Assembly (NCBI GenBank): GCA_022432975.1
Contig: CM039502.1
Location: 11,491,803-11,555,802 of the forward strand
Source of the DNA: Begonia masoniana
Taxonomy: Eukaryota > Streptophyta > Magnoliopsida > Cucurbitales > Begoniaceae
Length of the DNA stretch: 64,000 nucleotides
Direction of reading: 5' to 3'
Positions 10,205 through 23,010 of this stretch are shown in pieces (position 1 is the first letter of the stretch; each line of letters starts with the position of its first letter). Position numbers and translations under genes: made by a program. The notes under the pieces are model-generated. The model had not been told where the DNA came from. It searched no databases and saw only the letters and a list, made by a program, of their open reading frames with translations.

Positions 10205-12230
10205 AAAAATTAAAAAACCTAATTCACCAGTCTCTTAGGTTATTATTGATTCAATACCTCCATCGTAAATCTTGAATTTCATCATCGTTAGAGTAAAGTT
10301 CTCGATCTTCAATCTTCGTTTCCCACGATCACGTCTCTCTTTAGCAAAAACAGCAATAACAATTAGTGTGAGATTGCAAAGGGTTTTTTTTTTTTTTTTT
10401 TTTCTACGTGCTTTTGATGAATTCTATTTGTCTCAACCCCAAAAGGACCAGAGACAGAACGTGGAACAACCCGACCAGAGATGAACCAGATTGTTCAACC
10501 CTTAACTTAAGTTTCACTAAATAGGAGCGGAAGATTCATAGAATTTTTTAAATAGTCTAGGCACGAACTACCAATGTGTTAAATCAAGGTCCATCATTGA
10601 TAGTGTGTTAATATAAATACGATAAATTGTACAAATTTATATAAAAGTGATTTAACGTGTTTCAAAACGAACGAAACGAACTAAAATGAAATATTTAAAG
10701 AAATAAAATAAGGTCTAAAATATTGAAAAGTTCAATCATGTGTCGACAAATCCGAATCTCCATTAATAAGTCCTAAAAGAAGAAGTTGTTTGGAGTGAGT
10801 CGACTAAACTCATCAGGGATCAAATTTCTCATGCAACATATAATTTAAATAGTGAACATGTCAATTTGACAAAACATTTTATATGCAAGAGTTAAAAATC
10901 GTGCAGTAGAACAAATTATACAAATAATTTAGCATAAAGTAGTATATAATAAATTTCTGCTGTACAAAATTTTCGATGAAAATAGAGCCGCTCATGGACC
11001 TTGAGCAGAACATGTCATAGAAAATAAAAAGAAAGCAATGCTCGGCGATCGCAAGCCACAAAGTACTATGCTTAGGTTTGGAGATTTGAAACCTAAGAAC
11101 ACGACATATCCAACCTATTTTCAGAACATATAAATAAAAAAAAATTAAAAAATTCAAAATGTGCTCAATTTTAAATGTATTTACTAAAAGTAAATAATTA
11201 ATATTAATATATTATAACGACCTCTTATTCCAGTAAGATATTGTCCACTTTGGAGATTGAACCGTAGCACAATGTCCTCCCCTCACGACTATGTTTGGTG
11301 AGGACTTCTCAGTCGGTCACCCAACTTGGTACTACTCTCGCCGAAGCACTTTTAACTTCGGAGTTCTTATGGGATCCGTTGTCAATTATGCTCTAAAACA
11401 CGTCTTACTATCTTGGGAGGGTCTCTTTACATATGTTTCATTTCCATATATTTTTCCAAGCGATGTGGGATTGTGACGACCCCCTCTTTACAACCCGTCA
11501 CCTTCCGGTTCTCACGCACGGACGTACCGCCATATGGGTTCCGGTTCGTGCAGCTATCGTACTCATACGTACACATCCGGATCATCACATATATTGTACA
11601 TAAAATTAAATTTCTACTTCAAATGAGCTTACCGAAATCAGGTTAGAAATCGTTGATGAGTTAAAAAGAAAATTGGATTGCAAAATTAAACGGAAAATAT
11701 AATATATATCTTTTGGAAAACCAACATTACGCAATTGCAAGTGTCACAATTAAATAATAAAGGATAAGTAAGATGTCTATCTCATATATATATAATTATC
11801 GATCTTTGAATCTGAATAAAACTAAGTTAATTTATGAGGAAAAATTGAGTAAGCTAATTAATTAGAAATCAAAACAATAAAATGAAGCATAAACATACAA
11901 GAGGAAATAATTAAACAAGAGAAAAATGACTTAGATTCTCATATCCTTTACGTGGATTTTTAATAGCAATCGTGTGAACATGTAGCAACAAACAAGGTAG
12001 ATGTTTCTAATGTGAATATATTCACTTGCATAGTGTTGATTTTGCACAACATCTATACCACGTTTCTTATTTAGATTTGTACTTCAATATGCTTAAGATC
12101 CTGATAGAATTAGAAATGAAGTTAGAAATCGTCAAAATTGCTAGAAAATGTGCGAGTAAATTAAGACTAACGTCCAAATTGACGAAATGAGAAAGTTCCA
12201 TTTGCCAAAAACAAACGTTAAAGGTGTAAT
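10205..12230. repeat. Block Y, first copy: non-coding repeat of the RALF unit
   Basis: This matches 17170-18860 and 19680-21270, apart from the 377-bp insertion at 11213-11589 found only here. It includes a long T-tract at about 10386-10402 and the text GACCAGAGAC in a moderately conserved 10430-10560 stretch. No gene is supported. Confidence 0.6.
11213..11589 (-). mobile_element. Cassandra-like TRIM LTR with 5S rRNA-derived segment
   Basis: This is a 377-bp insertion flanked by TATAT at 11208-11212 and 11590-11594. It is missing from the equivalent place in the two other Y blocks (about 18155 and 20630). On the minus strand it begins TGTGATGATC and ends GGTCGTTATA, one change from a canonical CA end. 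Bases about 11290-11386, read on the minus strand, match plant 5S rRNA: ATCCCATAAGAACTCCGAAG, then AAGTTAAAAGTGCTTCGGCG (box A region), then GAGAGTAGTACCAAGTTGGG and TGACC (box C region). LTRs carrying a 5S promoter define Cassandra elements. Only one LTR is present, so it is a solo LTR. Confidence 0.75.
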
Positions 12231-12552
12231 CTAATAAATTATGTAAACGTCACTTTATCAAAGTTCAAATAAAAATGATTAGTTTTAAAGGGAAAACTAC
12301 CCAGTGAAATCTGAACAGGAGATCGCCAGTGCATTTATGTCCGACCAAGGTCACTCAGCTGAGGCACTCACCACTCCAGAAATCGAATTTGGAGGGTTGA
12401 CCTAATCGGCCTCTCCGTTTCTAAAAGCACAATAAACGTAAAAACAATGAAATGCACATCACTTACAATACACATAATATATCCACCCACAAAAAAAAAG
12501 AAAAAGAAAAAAGCAATGGAGACCGACTAAGATCAAGAACAGAACAGCTGAT

Positions 12553-12920
12553 TCAGCAATTACGTTTAAATTTGTTGCATTTTTCTCCCTTTTTTATGGT
12601 ATTTGAAAGTGGAAGACAAGATCTATACGGATTGCCTCTCGCACAATTAACCGCCGGCTATTCTTTGGTAGGTGTAGAGCGGGTTACGAAGCCTGAGACA
12701 TCCAGTAGCATTCTGCTTATCTCGGAATCCATCATGAACTCTGACTCCCAGTCATCGTCGGCGACGAGGTCGTTCTCGGGGTGGCCGGCACTGACAACGA
12801 TGGCATCTTTCCGTTCTCGCTTTCGACAGCGGTGGCTCTGCAGACTCCGGGGCTGAGGAGAAAAAGGACCGACATTGCTGCAATGGCCAATGGGAGGCTT
12901 TTGGTTGCAGTGACTTCCAT
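12553..12920 (-). pseudogene. RALF-like 2 (type B), frameshifted
   Basis: The start is the conserved MEVTATKSLP at 12920. Relative to its paralogues one base is lost near 12793 (CTGACAACG versus CTGAACAACG), which shifts the frame about 43 codons in and ends translation at 12732. Beyond the shift the correct frame is recognisable, with DVSGFVTRSTPTKE, then an in-frame TAG near 12662, then a core with NCARGNPYRSC and EKC that ends FKRNC at 12553. Two independent lesions make it a pseudogene. The core most resembles that of RALF-like 3. Confidence 0.8.
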
Positions 12921-12989
12921 GGTTGGATGATTGAGTGGATGCAAAACTTGGATCCAGAAGATATAAATAAGGTTAATTATAGATGGTAT

Positions 12990-13980
12990 ATGTAATTTAT
13001 TTCAGTTAGTCTTTATACTAAATAAACACAAATCAAAGACTGTATTTTAATTCTTGACTTTTTATCAATAATTTTGTTAAACTTTCGTTTAAAAAATTAC
13101 CAAACGATATTGAATTCATTGACAAAAATTATCTTTGTATTATTAATGTAGGTCCTTCGTTATAATGGACTCACCCATAAGAAATATGCATAAATAATAT
13201 TTTAAAGTGATATATATAAAAATAAGACAACTATCTCGTTTGATATTATATGTCACTATCCTTGGTTTATTCTTAAATAGTTAAATTATACAAGAACATG
13301 AGATTGTTCGATTTAAGAATATTGAAATTATTCACCGATTCAAAATTTTCCTTTAATGGAGAGGAAAGAAGTTCAACTCGATCTCATACTCGTAAATATT
13401 TATGTGATTTTCACATACCAATGTACAAATATGCAATGCATGTACCGGCCGTCATACAATATAGGTGCAAGTTGTCAATTGATACACAAGCACATTGTCA
13501 TGCATGTGTGAAATAATATTTTAAAAAGTAAATATGGTAAAAAAAATATTGGATATTAACACTCGTACTAAAACTAGGATCGATGAATAGAAAGTCAAGT
13601 AAAACTCCTAGGTTTTTTGGGTTCAGTCAAGCAAATGAAGAGCGATCTAAAGAATATGAACAAATATCGAATCAAGAGTGATGGTTTAAAACCAAGAGAC
13701 GCTACTAGAAAGAAGCTCAAGCAACAATAGTCAATCTCGACATGTTCTATGCAATAAAAAAATAAAAATAAAAAATGTGAAAAAGAGTTCGAAAGATAGA
13801 AGGAAAATAAGGAAATGGTAGGGGCATTAAATGAAGGGTTTAAATGAGCTATCAATTCATGAAGTATGAATTATGAGGATTAATGGGTGTGAATTGATAG
13901 AAAATTGATTTAAATTCTCAATCATTCCATAACAAGTGTGAATTAATGTAGCTTCACTTCAGTAAATTTAACTCATTGGA
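12990..13980. repeat. Block Z, first copy
   Basis: Non-coding and AT-rich, repeated at 22450-23220. The part at about 13430-13690 (CAATGCATGTACCGGCCGTC through GTTCAGTCAAGCAAATGAAG) also has a more diverged relative outside the cluster at about 46975-47215, so block Z includes a dispersed repeat family. The open frames at 13298-13516 and 13595-13855 carry no recognisable domain. Confidence 0.6.
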
Positions 13981-14273
13981 CTTCAATATATGATATCATA
14001 TACTTAGAAAAGACGAAAAATTATCTAAATTTCACTTTAGAACATAAAAATGATTAGTTCTAAAGGAAAAACAACCTTGTGAAATCTGAACGAGAGGGTT
14101 GACCTAATCAGTTTCTAAAGCATAATAAATGTAAAAGCAAGGAAAAGAAGGGCAACTTATGTAGATGAATCCAATTATTTTGCGACCTTCCATCTTGCTA
14201 TGCACATCACTTACAACACACACACACACGTAAATATTGCCAAAAAAAAAAAAAACATGAAGACCGACTAAGA

Positions 14274-14648
14274 TTAAGAATAGCAATTACGTTTAAATGG
14301 GTTGCATTTTTCTCCCTTGTTTACGGTATTTGAAAGTGGAACGCAAGATCTGTACGGATTGCCTCTCTCACAATCAACCACCTGCTTTTCTTGGATACCT
14401 GAACGGGGGGTTAAGGGGCGTGAGACATCCAGTAGCATTCTGCTTATCTCGGAATCCATCATGAACTCCGACTGCCAGTCATCGTCGGCGACGAGGTCGT
14501 TCTCGGGGTTGCCGGCACTGAACAACGATGGCGTCTTTCCGTGCTCGCTTTGGACATCGGTGGCTCTGCAGACTCCGGGGCCGAGGAGAAAAGGGACCGA
14601 CATTGCTGCAATGGCCAATGGGAGGCTTTTGGTTGCAGTGACTTCCAT
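14274..14648 (-). CDS. RALF-like secreted peptide precursor 3 (type A, intact)
   Basis: A 124-residue precursor. The signal peptide is about 1-30 (MEVTATKSLPLAIAAMSV...), the propeptide contains EFMMDSEISRMLLD at 61-74, and the core has cysteines 93, 102, 115 and 122 (CERGNPYRSC, EKCNPFKRNC). Two extra residues (YS) follow the last cysteine, because a small deletion removed the TGA used by the paralogues and the frame now ends at a TAA. The signal and propeptide regions differ from RALF-like 1 at few positions, but between residue 75 and the end the two share little beyond the cysteine frame. The start was chosen from paralogue conservation. Confidence 0.8.
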   Translation of the reverse strand: MEVTATKSLPLAIAAMSVPFLLGPGVCRATDVQSEHGKTPSLFSAGNPENDLVADDDWQSEFMMDSEISRMLLDVSRPLTPRSGIQEKQVVDCERGNPYRSCVPLSNTVNKGEKCNPFKRNCYS

Positions 14649-14789
14649 GGTTGGATGATTGGGTGGATGCAAAACTTGGATCCAGAAGATATAAATAATT
14701 AACAACTGCCACTGTAGGAGGTAGGGATCCATTAAATAATGTCAATTATAACAATTAAGATCAATTATAAACGTATAAAGTAAAATATT

Positions 14790-17165
14790 CATAGTACCAA
14801 TTAATAAAAGTTAAATACTCAAAATTACCATTTGAGCCCATCTCCTTCTTCATGACTTCATGTTAGTTAAAATAATTATACATATTTATTATAATATGCT
14901 CCACTATGCTTCTGAGTAGATGATATCATAAACATAAAGCAAAAATAGAAGAAATGAAATACTTCCAACTTGTGTGAGACAATAATTAAAATTTAATAAA
15001 AAGAATCCTATAACATATGATTTAATAATTTAATAATATCACACCGACGAGCATTCCATAACAAAATTCTAGATGACAAATGTAATAGTCTTAGCCATTC
15101 AATAATTGCACAAGAATCAAAGTATTAATTTTTTTAGACTCTGAGACGTCAGTCTTTGTTGGATCACCGTTCTGGCGGTTGCAAAATGCGGCCAATCGGC
15201 ATATAGGAACTGTTAGTCATCGGAACTTACCGCTGCTATTGCCATTAAACTCCCTGTTAGATCTCCGACAAACAGAAGATTAAGTGTTTTGAATGGTTGG
15301 AAAATAACGTTGAGCGGGGGCAACACAGCAACCTTAAAATGTGTAATTTTTTATTGTAACCTTAAAATGTACAAATGTAAAATGTTCATCTATATACCAC
15401 TTCATTAAGAGCAATTCATCAATGCAACTTTTCACAGGTTGTAAGGCGATCTTCGGGTTAAGCCGATGATATAACGAAAATTGATAGAACGGCAACAGTT
15501 GGGTCGACAACCGATGGCTTTGGAATTTTGCCAAAATGTTTTTGAGTAATCACAATTCATTCAATCCACAACATGGTTAGTCTGTTCCATTTTGAGCCTT
15601 TTTTATTTGAAATTCTAGTAGACCACTTTTTTTATCGTAACATCTAACAAATGACTATTCTTCGTTTTTAGTTTTTTTTTTTATTTTCACAGTCCAAAAT
15701 TTAAATTTAAATTTTTTAAATTAAAATTATTCTCTCGCGTTATTGATGGGACAATTATGAATTTGACAGGAGTCTTTCCTTGTTTACTCTAGCATTTTTT
15801 AATCTGAAAATTTCGATAAGGGCGACGGTCTCGTACGTAGTGAAGTTAAACAAAGAACAAACTCAATTTGAAATAGAATTTCTTCCTCTGAGTAATTTGT
15901 TCTTCGGGACTGCCTCCTCTTTGCGTAATATGCATTTAATTTGGATTGATGATTTAAGTAATTAATAAAATACTAATTTAAGTTAATAATAATTATATGC
16001 AGATGAATTTTGCTATTTATGTTTATACTTTTATTGAAAATACTTTTATAAATGGGTATTTGGAGTTTGGAGATTTTAATTTGTTTACTTAACTTTATGC
16101 ATAATTAGTTTAAGTTTATCTGTAGGATTCAATTGAAAATGACTCGAAAATTATAAGTATAAATAGTACAAGCACCTTGAGATGAAATGCTTAAGTCCAA
16201 CCTCGAGTCATATGCGACATAAAAGAATTCAAGGAGACCAAATCCAGAGAACTATTTCGACCGTAAAAATCTGCAGTGGAAGCTCGAGGAAATTCGCAAA
16301 AGCTCGATCTAGAGCGTCAAACCATTTAATATAGACATGGGGACACCCAGGCCTCAGTAGTAGACACCCCCAAAGCATCCTGGAGCAAGCTGCGAAAGAC
16401 TCATCATTAGTTATTGCTTTTTGAAATTCAAATTGTGGAGGCCAGGAGACATACGTAGACAGCCACAGTGGGCACTTGAAGAGCCATGCGGAAGTTCTAC
16501 TTAGAGATAGGAATACTTTGACAGATGCCCAATCACTACGTGCGGGTGCTCAATCACAACGTGCAGGCGCCGACGAAGTAGCTCCCAATTTAAGTTGCGG
16601 AAACTCATCACCTCATTCATGTCTCTAACGAACATATTGCGGCTGCTCGATGACAACCAAAGGACGCCCACAACTCGAGAAAGCTGAAAATAATTATAAA
16701 AAAGAAACTTACTCTGCTGTCCAACTCAGCTAGATACTATCACACTGAAGTGCTGCTAAATTTTCTTGAGATTTTACCGCCTCTATTATTGAGTGAATCT
16801 CTAACTCTCAAATACTCAAAGTTGAGATTTTATACATGTGAGAATGAGGTTTTGTGCCAACAATCTCTACACTTGTAATTTGTAGAACGATTTAAAAATG
16901 ATGCTCGAGAAGATTCATTGTAAAGTTTGATTAACGAATGGAAGTTCAATCAATCATAATCAAAAGGTTATAATGGAATAATTTTTTTAGGAAGAGTCGT
17001 GGAGCACAGACGTAGTTAAGATTGATCAAATCGCTTGCATTCTCTTCTCTCACTCTCTTATTTATTGTTGCTGTCATTGTTTGTATATTACGCTTACGAA
17101 ATCTAGTTAAAAAACAAAATATATTGATATGAGATGGCAAACGATTAACATTATAATCACAAAAA
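14790..17165. repeat. Block X, second copy
   Basis: Collinear with 7800-10204. The open frames of the first copy are not conserved in length here, which argues against coding function. No gene seen. Confidence 0.55.
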
Positions 17166-17169
17166 AAAT

Positions 17170-18860
17170 TAAAAAACCTAATTCACCAGCCTTTTAGGTT
17201 ATTATTGATCGAATACCTCCATCGTAAATCTTGAATTTCATCATCGTTAGAGTAAAGTTCTCGATTTTCAATCTTCGTTTCACACGATCACCTCTCTCTT
17301 TAGCAAAAACCGCAATAACAATTTGCGTGAGATTGTAAAAGATTTTTTTTTTGTCTCTACGTGTTTTTGATCAATTCTATTTGTCACAACCCCAAAAGGA
17401 TCAGAGACTGAACGAGGAACAACCCGACCAGAAACGGACCAGATTGTTCGACTCTTAACTTAAGTTTCACTAAATAACAGCGTAAGATTCATAGAATTTT
17501 TTAAATAGTCCGAGCCCAACTACCAATGTGTTAAATCAAGGTCCATCAATTATAGTGTGTTGATATAAAAATGACAAATTGTACAAATTTATATAAAAGT
17601 GATTTAACGTGTTTCAAAAAGAACGAAACGAACTAAAATGTAATATTTAAAGAAATAAAATAAAGTCTAAAATATCGAAAAGTTCAATCATTTGTCGACC
17701 AATCTGAATCTCTCTTAATAAGTGCTTAGAAAGTTGTTTGGGATGAGTCGACTAAACTCATCAGGGATCAAGTTTCTTATGCAACATATAATTTAAATAG
17801 TGAACATGTCTATTTGATAAGACATTTTATATGCAAGAGTTAAAAATCGTACAGTAGAACAAATGATACAAATAATTTAGCATAAAGTAGTATATAATGA
17901 ATTTCTGTTGTACAAAATTTTTGATGAAAATAAAGCCGCTCATGGATCCTAAGCAGAACATGTCATAGGAAATAAAATGAAAGCGATGTTCGGTGATCGA
18001 AAGCCACAAAATACTATGCTTAGGTTTGGAGATTCGAAACATAAGAACACAACACATACAACCCATTTTCACAACATATAAATAAAAAAAATTAAAAGAT
18101 TGAATGTGCTCGATTTTAAATGTATTTACTGAAAGTAAATAATTAATATTAATGTATTGTACATAAAATTAAATTTCTACCTCAAATGGTTTATTGAAAT
18201 CATGTTAGAAATCGTTGGATGAGTTAAAAAGCAAATTGGATTCCAAAATTAAATGAAAAATATGATATATATCTTTTGGAAAACCAACATTACGTGGAAA
18301 ACTAACATTAATAAAGGATAAGTAAAATGTCTATCTGACAGAGATATAATTATCGATCTTTGAATCTAAGTAAAACTAAGTTAATTTATGAAGAAAAATA
18401 GAGTAAGATAATTAATTAGAAATCAAAACAATAAAACGAAACATAAACAAACAGGAGAAAAGAATCAAATAAGAGAAAAATGACTTAGATTAGAATATCC
18501 TTTGCGTGGATTTTTAATAGTAATGTTGTGAACATATAGCAACAAACAAGGTAGATGTTTCTAATGTGAACATCTTCACTTGCATAGTGTTGATTTTGCA
18601 CAACATCTATACCACGTTTTCTATTTAGATTTGTACTCCAATATGCTTGAGATATTGATAGAATTAGAAATTTCTATTTAGATTTGTACTCCAATATGCT
18701 TGAGATATTGATAGAATTAGAAATGAAGATAGAAATCGTCAAAATTGCTAGAAAACGTGGGATACAAATTCTGAACTTAGCAAGTAAATTAAGACTAACG
18801 TCCAAATTGACGAAAAGAGAAAGTTCCATGTGCCAAAAAACAAAAGTTAAAGGTGGAATC
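17170..18860. repeat. Block Y, second copy, with a 53-bp tandem duplication
   Basis: Matches the other Y blocks but lacks the Cassandra-like insertion. A 53-bp unit starting TTTCTATTTAGATTTGTACT is duplicated in tandem at 18618 and 18671; the third Y block has a single copy near 21096. No gene seen. Confidence 0.65.
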
Positions 18861-19181
18861 TAATAAATGATGTAAACGTCACTTTATCAAAGTTAAAATA
18901 AAAATGATTAGTTTTAAAGGGAAAACAACCCAGCCGAATCTGAGCCGGAGATCGCCAGTGCATTTATGTCCGACCAAGTTCACTCAACTGAGGCACTCGC
19001 CACTCCAGAAATCGAATTTGGAGGGTTGACCTAATCGGTCTCTCCGTTTCTAAAAGCACAATAAACGTAAAAACAGTGAAATGCACATCACTTACAATAC
19101 ACACAATATTTCCACCCACCAAAAAAAAAAAAAAAAAAAAAGCAATGGAGACCGACTAAGATCAAGAACAGAACAGCTGAT

Positions 19182-19503
19182 TCAGCAATTACGTTTATAT
19201 GGGCTGCAATTTTCTGGCTTTGGTACTATATTATCACCTGGGAGAAGAAATATCACCAGGGGTTTTGAAGGATGAAGAAATATCCCGCAGCATTCTGCTT
19301 ATCTCGGAATCCATCATGAACTCCGACTGCCAGTCATCTTCGGCGACGAGGTCGCTCTCGGGGTGGCCGGCACTGAACAACGATGGCGTCGTTTCGTTCC
19401 CGCTTTCGACGGCGGTGGCCCTGCAGACTCCGGGGCTGAGGAGAAAAAGGACCGACATTGCTGCAATGGCCAATGGGAGGCTTCTGGTTGCAGTGACTTC
19501 CAT
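19182..19503 (-). pseudogene. RALF-like 4 (type B), cysteine core deleted
   Basis: The start MEVTATRSLP at 19503 and the propeptide through RDISSSFKTP are almost identical to RALF-like 5. Directly after, about 70 bases encoding the first two core cysteines are missing and replaced by a short filler (around 19245-19256), so translation runs GDISSPR and stops at 19234. The rest of the 3' coding text, with CSPYKRNC-type sequence deleted or out of frame, runs to the ancestral stop position at 19182-19184. The 89-residue product would have a signal and propeptide but no mature peptide. Confidence 0.8.
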
Positions 19504-21270
19504 GGTTGGATGATTGGGTGGATGTAAAACTTGGATCTAGAAGATATAAATAATTAAGAACTGCAAGTGTTGGAGGGGTAGGGACCGCCATTGAAATAAT
19601 GGGAAAGAGAGAGAGAGAGAGTGAGAGAGAGGGACGGACTACACTACGGTGTCTGTAGTGGATGATATGGATTAAAAAAATTTAGAAAACCCAATTCATC
19701 AGTCTCTTAGGTTATTATTGACCCAATACCTCCGTAGTAAGTCTTGAATTTCATCATCGTTAGATTAAAGTTCTCGTTCTTCAATCTTCATTTCACATGA
19801 TCACGTCTCTCTTTAGCAAAAATCGCAATAACAATTTGCGTGAGATTGCAAATCAATTCTATTTGTCACGACCCCAAAAGGACCAGAGACAGAATGGGGA
19901 CAACTCGACCATAAACGAACCAGATTGTCCAACCCTTAACTTAAGTTTCACTAAATAGCAGCAGAAGATTCATAAAATTTTTTAAATAGTCTGGGATCAA
20001 CTACCGATGTGTTAAATCAAGGCCAATCAATGATAGTGTGTTAATATAAATATGATAAACTGTACAAATTTATATAAAGTGATTGAACGTGTTTCAAAAA
20101 GAACGAAACGAACTAAAATGAAATATTTTAGAGAAATAAAATAAGATCTAAAATATCGAAAAGTTCATCCATGCATCAACCAATCTGAATCTCGCTTAAT
20201 AAGTCCTGAAAGAGGAAGTTGTTTGGGGTGAGTCGACTAAACTCACTAGGAATCAAACTTCTTATGCAACATTTAATTTAAATAGTGAACATGTCAATTT
20301 GATAAGACATGAGTTAAAAATCGTACAGTAGAACAAATGATACAAGTAATTTAGCATAAAGTAGTATATAATGAATTTCTGTTGTACAAAATTTTTGATG
20401 AAAATAGAGCCACTCATGAACCCTGAGCAGAACATGTCATAGGAAATAAAAAGAAAGCGATGTCCGGCGATCGCAAGGCACAAGATACTATGTTTATGTT
20501 TGGAGATTCGAAACCTAAAAACACGACACATACAACCCATTTTCACAACATATATATAAATAAAAAATTAAAAGATTGAATGTGCTCAATTTTAAATGTA
20601 TTTACTAAAAGTAAATAATTAATATTAATATATTGTACATAAAATTAAATTTCTACCTCAAATGGGCTTACAGGTTAGAAATCGTTAGATGAGTTAAAAA
20701 GCAAATTGGATTGCAAAATTAAACGAAAAATATGATATATATCTTTTGAAAAATCAACATTACGCAATTGCAAGTGTCACAACTAAATAATAAAGGATAA
20801 GTAAAATGTCTATCTCACGAAAATAAAATTATCGATCTTTCAAACTAAGTAAAACTAAATTAATTTATGAGAAAAAAATTAGGTAAGCTAATTAATAAGA
20901 AATCAAAACAATAAAACGAAGCATAAACAGGAGAAAAGAATCAAATGAGAGAAAAATGACTTATATTCAAACATCTTTCATGTGAATTTTAATAGCAATG
21001 TTGTGAAACATATAGCAACAAACAAGGTAGATGTTTCTAACGTGAACATATTCACTTGCGTAGTGTTGATTTTGCACAACATCTATACCAAGTTTTCTAT
21101 TTAGATTTGTACTCCAATATGCTTGAGATATTGATAGAATTAGAAATGAAGTTAGAAATCGTCAAAATTGCTAGAAAACGTGGGATACAAATTCTGAACT
21201 TAGCAAGTAAATTAAGACTAACGTCCAAATTGACGAAAAGAGAAAGTTCCATGTGCCAAAAAACAAAAGT
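19504..21270. repeat. RALF-like 4 promoter and block Y, third copy
   Basis: 19510-19660 is shared with the upstream region of RALF-like 6 (about 23960-24090), including a (GA)n tract at about 19603-19630. 19680-21270 matches the other Y blocks and lacks the Cassandra-like insertion. The minus-strand open frame at 20262-20546 has counterparts in all three copies, but the differences are mostly amino-acid changing, so I do not call it a gene. Confidence 0.6.
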
Positions 21271-21605
21271 TAAAGGTGGAATCTAATAAATGATGTAAAC
21301 GTCACTTTATCAAAGTTAAAATAAAAATCATTAGTTTTAAAGGGAAAACAACCCAGCCGAATCTGAGCCGGAGATCGCCAGTGCATTTACGTCTGACCAA
21401 GTTCACTCAACTGAGGCACTCGCCACTCCAGAAATCGAATTTGGAGGGTTGACCTAATCGGTCTCTCCGTTTCTAAAAGCACAATAAACGTAAAAACAGT
21501 GAAATGCACATCACTTACAATACACACAATATTTCCACCCACCAAAAAAAAAAAAAAAAAAAAAAGCAATGGAGACCGACTAAGATCAAGAACAGAACAG
21601 CTGAT

Positions 21606-21977
21606 TCAGCAATTACGTTTATATGGGCTGCAATTTTCTGGCTTTGGTACTATATTATCACCTGGGAGACAAGGAGTGTACTGTACGCCTCTCCCACAAT
21701 AAAACACCGGTTTATTACGATCAAGTGTAGGAGGGGTTTTGAAGGATGATGAAATATCCCGCAGCATTCTGCTTATCTCGGAATCCATCATGAACTCCGA
21801 CTGCCAGTCATCTTCGGCGACGAGGTTGCTCTCGGGGTGGCCGGCACTGAACAACGATGGCGTCGTTTCGTTCCCGCTTTCGACGGCGGTGGCTCTGCAG
21901 ACTCTGGGGCTGAGGAAAAAAAGGACCGACATTGCTGCGATGGCCAATGGGAGGCTTTTGGTTGCAGTGACTTCCAT
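21606..21977 (-). CDS. RALF-like secreted peptide precursor 5 (type B, intact)
   Basis: A 123-residue precursor and the only intact type B member. The signal peptide is about 1-30, the propeptide contains EFMMDSEISRMLRD (61-74), and the core has cysteines 94, 103, 116 and 123 (CGRGVQYTPC, ENCSPYKRNC). It is the parent-like sister of the deleted RALF-like 4: the two share the RDISSSFKTP junction and the same downstream flank. The start at 21977 follows the paralogue alignment. Confidence 0.8.
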   Translation of the reverse strand: MEVTATKSLPLAIAAMSVLFFLSPRVCRATAVESGNETTPSLFSAGHPESNLVAEDDWQSEFMMDSEISRMLRDISSSFKTPPTLDRNKPVFYCGRGVQYTPCLPGDNIVPKPENCSPYKRNC

Positions 21978-22059
21978 GGTTGGATGATTGGGTGGATGTA
22001 AAACTTGGATCTAGAAGATATAAATAATTAAGAACTGCAAGTGTTGGAGGGGCAGGGAA

Positions 22060-22450
22060 CGGTCAATTCCAAATTACCCCTCAGTACCGGTATTTATCGA
22101 AAAAATTCTCAAACAAAAAATCATGGCAATTAAAACCTCGAACTATTAAAAATATTCAAAAAAGATCCCGATGAAGGGCCAATAGCTAGATGTGTTCAAA
22201 AACCGAACCAAAACCTGAAACCGAACGAGAACCAGTGAAATCGGTCTGGTTCGGGTCGATTTTGATAAAGAAAAAACCTAAATGCGGTTCTAAATTGCAA
22301 GAACTGAATTTATTGGTTCGGTTTGGATCAGTCAAAACCGATAGAAATCGAACCGAACCGATGAAATTGGTTCTTGCAATTTACAACCGAATAAAGTCTG
22401 AAGACCTAAATGGCTATCGGTTCTTCACCTAAAGTCTGAAGACCTAAATG
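22060..22450. repeat. GAACCGAACC-rich repeat, possible degenerate hAT-like MITE
   Basis: Present only upstream of RALF-like 5. It is rich in AACCGAACC and GGTTCGGTTT words facing each other (22200-22400), begins near TAGATGTGTTC, and is followed by a short duplication (AAAGTCTGAAGACCTAAATG at 22393 and 22432). This is the style of small plant hAT-derived elements, but clean terminal repeats were not found. Confidence 0.4.
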
Positions 22451-22977
22451 ACTATATGAGTTTTAACTTTCTATCAACAATTTCGTTAAACTTTCATTTA
22501 AAAAATTACCTATCGATATTGGATTCATTGCAAAAAATTATCTTGGTATTATTAATGTAGGTCCCTCGTTATAATGGACTCACTCATAAGAAATATGCAT
22601 AAATAATATTTTAAAGTAATATATATATTTATGGGATTTTTATATACCAATGTTCAAATATGCAATGCATGTACCGGCCGTCATACAATATAGGTGCAAG
22701 TTGTCAATTGATACACAAGCACATTGTCATGCATGTGTGAAATAATGTTTTAAAAAGTAAATATGGTAAAAATATTTGATATTAACACTCGTACTAAGAC
22801 TAGGATCGATGAATAGAAAAGTCAAGTAAAACTCCTAGGTTTTTTGTGTTCAGTCAAGCAAATGAAGAGCGATCCAAAGAATATGAACAAATATCGAACC
22901 AAGAGTGATGGTTTAAAACCAAGAGACTGCTAGAAAGAAGCTCAAGCAACAATAGTCAATCTCGACATGTTCTATGC

Positions 22978-23010
<33 letters not shown>

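Noticed and set aside
10879..20546. Minus-strand open frames of 81-94 codons in all three Y blocks (10879-11157, 17827-18072, 20262-20546) with similar hydrophobic sequence
   Set aside because: The three differ at many amino-acid-changing positions, start at different places, and have no start context or family motif. The similarity is explained by the segmental duplication.
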